DNA of 64,000 nt from Nymphaea colorata (Eukaryota > Streptophyta > Magnoliopsida > Nymphaeales > Nymphaeaceae): the NCBI RefSeq assembly GCF_008831285.2, contig NC_045142.1, forward strand, positions 22,567,300 to 22,631,299, written 5' to 3'. Position numbers and translations under genes: made by a program. Shown here piece after piece: positions 58,256-64,000 of the stretch (its first letter is position 1; every line of letters starts with the position of its first letter). The notes beneath the pieces are model-generated. The model saw nothing but the letters and a program-made list of their open reading frames with translations. It was not told the origin of the DNA and did no database searches.

Positions 58256-59040
58256 TTGATAGTTGGAATGTTAGAGGGCTTGCTAATCTAACAACCTAGA
58301 AAGATTTTGGCAAATGGATGATTTGAAGTTGTCTGCAATCAACATGATATCGAAACATGAAAACGATTTCATCAACTTGAGATCGTTTTCATGTTTCGAT
58401 ATCATGTTGATTGCAGACAACTTCAAATCTTTTTGCAATCGCTACAAGGAGTTTTCCTTTGAATCTAATATTGATACAAATCTTAATTGGGCCATAATTG
58501 TCTGTGCTTAGAGACAGGCTGATTTTAGATTGACTAGTTGCAAATTTAATAAATTTTAGATGGATTGCTTGTATATTCATAACGCTTCCATCTCAACTTT
58601 GATACAATAGGGGTGTATCTTCACCCTGACTTTAGAATTCGCAATGACCAATTGGTTATGTTAGATATTATTATTGCCAATAAACAAAAGTTAGTATTAT
58701 CATGAAAGATTTTAATTCAGTTTGCAAGGAGCTGAAAAATGGGCCTGCCCCACTAGACAAGCTTGTTTAGCATTCAATGGATCCATTCAAGATGCTGGAC
58801 TAAGGGAGATTGTGGACAGAAACAGAGCATTCACTTGAACCAATCTCTGAAGCCCGACAGCGCTGGTTCAAAGTAAATTGGATAGATGTTTTTTAACAAT
58901 TCTTGGATTGAGCAAGTTGGATATTGCCGGCAGCTTCTGGTAGAACCAAGAAGTTCTTTAGACCACTCAGTGCTTCTCTTTTACATGTAAATTAAATATC
59001 TTTAAAACCGCATGCAGGAGAAGACAAAGATTTAACTACT
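58256..59040 (+). pseudogene. LINE apurinic-type endonuclease remnant
   Basis: It opens FDSWNVRGLANLTT and later, across stops and frames, reads FNGSIQDAGLREIVDRNRAF and SKLDRCFLT. These match the GxRF/FTW and KLDR regions of the endonuclease/exonuclease/phosphatase fold in plant L1 proteins. The domain nicks target DNA in live elements. The middle is disrupted by the hairpin at 58320-58429, which replaces the expected ETK-containing segment, so a catalytic residue appears missing. Confidence 0.75.
58320..58429. repeat. Perfect 48-bp inverted repeat with 14-base loop
   Basis: The arms 58320-58367 (GATTTGAAGTTGTCTGCAAT...) and 58382-58429 (...ATTGCAGACAACTTCAAATC) are exact reverse complements. 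The loop is TTCATCAACTTGAG. Immediate flanks do not pair. The surrounding LINE is heavily mutated whereas the arms are identical, so the inversion-duplication is much younger than the LINE. Confidence 0.97.
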
Positions 59041-59429
59041 TCCTTTATTAAGAGTGTTAACCTAGTTGTAAGGTCATTATTACAAGATCATGGAGAGTGG
59101 AGTGTAGACGATGCATAATGCTTAAACTTCTGGCACAACGGACTAGAGTACGACCATGAATAAGTAATTGGAGTAAGTATAGATCTGAGAAAGTTGATAC
59201 CAGAATTAGCATACTTCAAAAGGATCTTATTGAAATTTATAAGAGGCAAGATACTGGCTCTCATAACTGGTCCACTTCTGAAAATCATATTAGAAGTTTT
59301 CTTGCAGATGCTCTCTGAGATGAAGAAATTTATTAGAAAAAATAAGTTAGGTTATCATGGCTAAAAGAAAGGGATAATAACAGCAAACTATTTCATGCTA
59401 TGTTCAAGAAAATGTCCAAAAAAATGGAC

Positions 59430-60660
59430 TCTTGCACATGAAGATGGATGATGGGGAGTTGTATGAGGAGGATCCAATTCTTTCAGCATGTACTTATTTT
59501 TAAAGATTTTTTACCAGTGACAACTCAACAAAAATGGTTATGGATCAGCTTGCTGTTGGCCACTCCATATTTATAAAAGAAAACTTAACGGACAAAAGTC
59601 CCATTTCAGATGAGGAACTGTAATAGGCTGTTATGGGTGCCAACTCCAATAGTGTACCAGGTCTGGATGGGTTTCCGAATTCGTTCTTTCAAAATAATTG
59701 GGACATGGTAAGGACTAATATCACAGTCGCAATTAGAGATTTTTTTAAGAAAGGAAAGTTTGTTAAGAAACTAGGCAGAAATCATATAATCTTAACTCTT
59801 AAATTTTATTCAGAATTTGTTAAGCAACTAGTGTACTGAAATTTATTTTCAGAATCACGGTTTCGAGAATGAAGAAGGTACTAAAGCGGGTCATTTCAAA
59901 CATGCAAGGTGGTTTTTTGAAAGATAGAAACACCCATCAATCTCTCCTTCTTGTGCTTGAGATGGTATGTGCAATGTCTAGGGGTCAACTAGCTTATGTT
60001 GAAGATAGACCTATCAAAAGCATATGACAGGGTCAATTGGACTTTCTTACAAGCTGCTGTGTTGCATTTGGGATTTCATCCTATTTGGACTCAAAGAGTA
60101 ACGACAGTAGTGACAAATGCCTTTTATGTTCTTGTGATTAATGACCATCAAGGTGAATACTTTGAATATTCTCATGGTCTGAAATAAGGATACCCTTTAT
60201 ATTCATTTTTATTCTTCATTGTCATGAAAATATTTTCACGTACATTGCAAGCAGAAATGGAAAGAAGAATGATTGAAGTCCCACATATTGGAAGAGGCAT
60301 AGAGGGAGTTTTTTCTACAATCTACGCTGATGACATCTTGATTTTCTTAAAAGCCTTCAAGATTGGCTTTCTTCATCTACAATTTTTTTTCCCTATTTGA
60401 ACCATGCTGGAATGATGATTAACCTTCAAAAATCATCATTCTTCTCTTTCAATATGGGCCAAAGCAATAATGCAAGTATTTGTAATCAGTTCGGCTAGAG
60501 CCTAGGACAGTTTCCTACTCGACATTTGGGTCTCCCTCCCAAGCCAACGAATTTGAGAACGTTGATCTGATTCTTATTGTTTTAAAAATGCAAAGTAGAG
60601 TAAGTTTATGAAAACGAATGCCACTTTCCTATGCAGGTAGGATCTGCTTGATCAAATCAG
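59430..60660 (+). pseudogene. LINE reverse transcriptase remnant
   Basis: The domain starts near SPISDEEL, then VPGLDGFPNSFFQNNWDMVR, the GPDGF-type RT opening. Later frames give NMQGGFLKDRNTHQSLLLVLE, MLKIDLSKAYDRVNWTFLQ and, after a stop at GLK*, GYPLYSFLFFIVM and TIYADDILIFLKAF. YADD keeps both metal-binding aspartates. Stops and at least three frame changes prevent translation as a whole. Confidence 0.85.
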
Positions 60661-60899
60661 TAAAAGACCACGGGGGATGTTTTACTCAAGCAGATTCCAT
60701 TGGATCTGTTTGGGGAGGCAGAACCTTTCCTTAGAAAGTCTGTTAAGGAAATTCTAATACAGCACCACATTGAGCGAAATCTATGGAGACATGTGCAATG
60801 CATTGGATATTGCCTTCAACTTAGGCTCATGCAAAGTGCAGATTGTCTTTGCTCTAAAGAAAATCGTAAACCTGTAAAGTTTGTGAACCAAAAATCTAG

Positions 60900-61600
60900 A
60901 ATTCATGGTCACCTGTAAAGTTTGTGGGATACTTATGCTATGAACATGTAGCAATACATCTATTCATGGTTGATAAATTCCATAGAATGGACTCTTTCTC
61001 TATCTGGAACTGGTGGTGGAGGAAGAGGTTCTCATGTAAAGAATTCGGATGGTGTTGGCTTGCCTGCTTCAACATCACAATCTGGAAGCTATGCTGTTCC
61101 AAAAATCAGGTGGTGCTAAAGAGGTGCTTAAGATCAACCATGAATGAACAACAATAAGGAAAATATGTAAAATAGGCGATAAATATCTGGCTACAAACCA
61201 TAATTTTCAGTCCTTTTTGGCATTGTCAGAGTAGAGATGAGTGGGGGATGGAAATGGTCACTGCTTGTGTTGCAAATGTTTATAAAGTGGCTGGTTCACT
61301 ATGGTTTAATGCCTCCCCAATCAGGAAAACCAGGTTGGTGGTACAAAGGTTTCTTTTCTCAAACATGATCAGAATTATGGATTCTGTTCTTACATAGAGG
61401 ATTCCTGAAGGCTGTCATGTTACTCTAGTCACAAACTGTCATGCTCTTAGTTCTCGTGTCAAGGAACTAAGAGAGTGATGCTGGTTCTTTGGTAGGCTCA
61501 ATAGTGAGAAGAAGGTTTTCCTCAGTGTGGTTAAAAATCACTTGTCTTTGGAGGCTATCTCTTTGCTGAGTGAGCAAGAGTGTCGAGGTTTAGTGATGCT
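60900..61600 (+). pseudogene. LINE C-terminal (zf-RVT-like) remnant
   Basis: Weakly recognisable text follows RT: WNWWWRKRFSCKEFGWCWL, then VANVYKVAGSLWFNAS and SRVKELRE. The position after RT fits the C-terminal zinc-binding region of plant L1 proteins, but its Cys/His pattern cannot be followed. The final part (ISLLSEQECRGLVMLVLNC) is shared with bases 2-60. Confidence 0.5.
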
Positions 61601-62918
61601 GGTTCTTAATTGTGTTTTTTCTGTTGATTTTTTTTTATTATTTGTATTCTTTTTCATCATTAATAGAAGGGGAGACCCAGCCTGACTGCGTCAGAACAGT
61701 TCCTGGTCAAGGAAGGTGGTGGCATTTCTGGCCCCAAATGATATTTTTGTAGTTTTGTGTCATTTTTAGCAATACAGGCAAAATTAGTAAGAGCAAGATT
61801 CGTTTTGAATATTACTGTTTTCAAGAACGAAGAACCAATATAAATATAAATATAATTATAAATATAGATAAATAAATATTAAATAAACAAATATACATAT
61901 ATATTCATTTTAATCTTATAGATGTTGGACGACTAAAAGATTTAAAATGTCACTGACAATACCATAAACCATTCCTAAAAGTGCCATAAATAGGTACTAT
62001 GTGACACACTATTGCTAATACAGCTGCATGCTTTAGCGACCGATTTTTTTTTTTTAGTAATAAGAAAAGATCTGACATATGACAAATTTGAACATGTGTG
62101 TGTATGTGTGTGTGGATTCAAATTTGACGGATTCTAGATATGGTCATATAGCTCAAAATAAAAAATTAGTTGCTAAAATATAGACACTGAAGGGATATTA
62201 GCAACGGTTTATAGTTTGTGGTAGTGTGTTTTTATAATAGTTTGTAGTGATTTCAACAACAGTTTGTGATGCTTTCAACTACAGATTTTTAACTTTATAA
62301 TTACCTAACAACACTGGGTATTCGACATGCTAGAATTGTCCCATATAAAAGTACTAGTAATATCTTAAGTAGTCTTTAATTTTTATAGGTGAAGACCAAT
62401 TAGCTCCATTGTATGGCATCTAATGATATTTTAATTACATTACTATAAACTGATGCACTGAATGACTTTAACCATATCTAAAGGGTGCAAAAAAATCCAT
62501 ATTTGGTTCTTTCAAATGCATGATCCAAAAATGTTAATTAGCTGACAAGTAAGTTCTCAATGATGGCAAACCTCTCACTCACACAAGATCAGTGGAAACT
62601 TCCTAGCAAAAGTCCTATATATGCTGCCAAAATTCTATGACTTGACTCTGAGGGTAGGTACTGGGCCAGGCACCAGATGGACAATTGGGACCCATTTGAC
62701 CTACTGGGCAGTTAAAAAGATTGGCAGAGATAGCTGGCCTGGGTCGGGTATCGGGGGCTCGACTTGGTCCAAATACATATCTTTATACTTTTTTTATCCC
62801 ACATTCTTTGGCATGATGCCAGAAGATCGACTCCCATACAAACTCTTGACATATTCCCAATGGTTTCCAAATATTAGAAAATGAAATGTGAAGAGTTTCA
62901 AATAAGGATAGATATCGG

Positions 62919-63092
62919 CAGGGGCGGAGTGAGGATTTTTTCCAAGGGCGGGCCAAACGGTCCAACTTATCCGGGTAGGGCCAAACTAAACTCGAATCCA
63001 AAAAATACATTACGCAACTTTTTTTTTTTATTAGCTGAGGTGGGGTCATGTTCTAGGCTCACCCCCCCCACCCCATCCCCCCTCTGTCCTTG
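62919..63092. mobile_element. hAT-like MITE, 174 bp
   Basis: A perfect 8-base target duplication, GATATCGG, lies at 62911-62918 and 63093-63100. The ends are CAGGGGCGGAG and, reverse-complemented, CAAGGACAGAG (8 of 11 match). Both fit hAT termini (CA...TG, 8-base duplication). No coding capacity. Confidence 0.8.
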
Positions 63093-63380
63093 GATATCGG
63101 ATCGGATACAAGATAAACATGAAGTTGATGGTCAGGCCCAGCCAGATAACTAAACAGACCAAGCTTGGATAGCCAATAAAGGCTTTGGGTCAGCCCAAGC
63201 ATGGCTTTGTCAAGCCTTGGTCCAGCCTAATGCTCCGGTACTTTAGTCATATAGGGTCTATTCTACCATATATGAGAGAGAGGCAGCGAGATCAAAATAT
63301 TAGTAACTAGAGGTTCATTTGTATAATGTCGAACCAGTTTAAGTTTTGGAAAGCACACATATATTATATCTCTTTTTCTT

Positions 63381-63494
<114 letters not shown>

Positions 63495-63643
63495 CCTTGA
63501 ATTTCTTCACCCAGCTTTGCATAGAGAAATCCTCTGACGTCTCACAGTGGATCATTAAGCGACTCGTAGAGGAATGCATTTATTTACGTGCTCAATGCAT
63601 TATATTGGGTGGCTGTAATTGAATTGAAGTCTGGATGACCTGA

Positions 63644-63761
<118 letters not shown>

Positions 63762-64000
63762 CACTAAAAACTAGTTGTCAAAAATGAGCATTAGCAATGG
63801 TTTATGATATGTTCATAGCAACAGTTCCTAGTGTTTTTAGCAACAATTAACAGTTCTTTTAAAGACTAATTTTTAATTGTTTAAACAATTGGAGCATCGA
63901 ATACACAAAAGAACAATACGTACATACACATACAAACATATATCCACCTACTTTTTCCTTCTGGGTTTGGTGTGGTTTTACATTTGGTTTAATAACTAGA

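Larger units (their letters stand above)
58245..61640 (+). mobile_element. Decayed plant LINE (L1-type non-LTR retrotransposon)
   Basis: Endonuclease, reverse transcriptase and a C-terminal region follow one another on the plus strand, all with stops and frameshifts. The start is recognised by SWNVRGLANL, the typical opening of the plant L1 endonuclease. ORF1 was not found, so the copy is probably 5'-truncated. The 3' limit is uncertain, because the sequence runs into the duplicated segment shared with the left window edge and no clear poly(A) tail was seen. Confidence 0.85.

Overview
This is nuclear DNA from a seed plant, probably an angiosperm. The evidence is plant-type repeat DNA: Ty1/Copia elements with TG...CA LTRs and an initiator-tRNA primer site, a plant-type LINE, PIF/Harbinger and hAT MITEs, long TA/GA/AC microsatellites, and nepenthesin-type aspartic protease genes. 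The sequence is AT-rich and gene-poor. I found no intact single-exon protein gene and cannot name the species.

Layout. (1) The two ends carry the same sequence: 1-1851 matches 61562-64000. In the right copy this follows directly on a decayed LINE (58245-61640). (2) 3915-7032 is a decayed Copia element with no visible LTRs. (3) 9.2-15.6, 25.7-30.2 and 50.6-52.7 kb are diverged copies of one segment. Each full copy holds a minus-strand nepenthesin-like protease pseudogene with a TATA box 44 bases upstream of its ATG. The first gene is split by a 1.48-kb insert made of two head-to-head fragments of a different (ASPG/APF2-like) aspartic protease. (4) 17157-22358 is a structurally complete Copia element (LTRs, PBS, PPT and 5-base target duplication all visible). 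Its protein region is gutted and a tandem ACCGRTTC-type repeat lies where gag is expected. (5) 33-40 kb is a GC-richer stretch of unknown nature, then a possible Ty3/Gypsy LTR, then a composite repeat that recurs at 55.1-57.6 kb. (6) 41.6-42.8 kb holds the only host-gene-like signals outside the proteases: three consecutive minus-strand exons with good splice sites, and beside them a decayed exon of a NIMA-related (NEK) kinase. (7) 46.85-50.53 kb is a 5'-truncated Copia element ending in a clear 3' LTR.

Together the window looks like a region of repeated segmental duplication, transposon invasion and protease pseudogene decay. Nothing suggests an operon-like or defence system. The most distinctive points are the inverted protease-fragment insert, a perfect 48-bp hairpin inside the LINE endonuclease region, the gutted but recently inserted Copia element, and the unrecognised spliced gene near 42 kb. 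All homology statements are by eye; no search was run.
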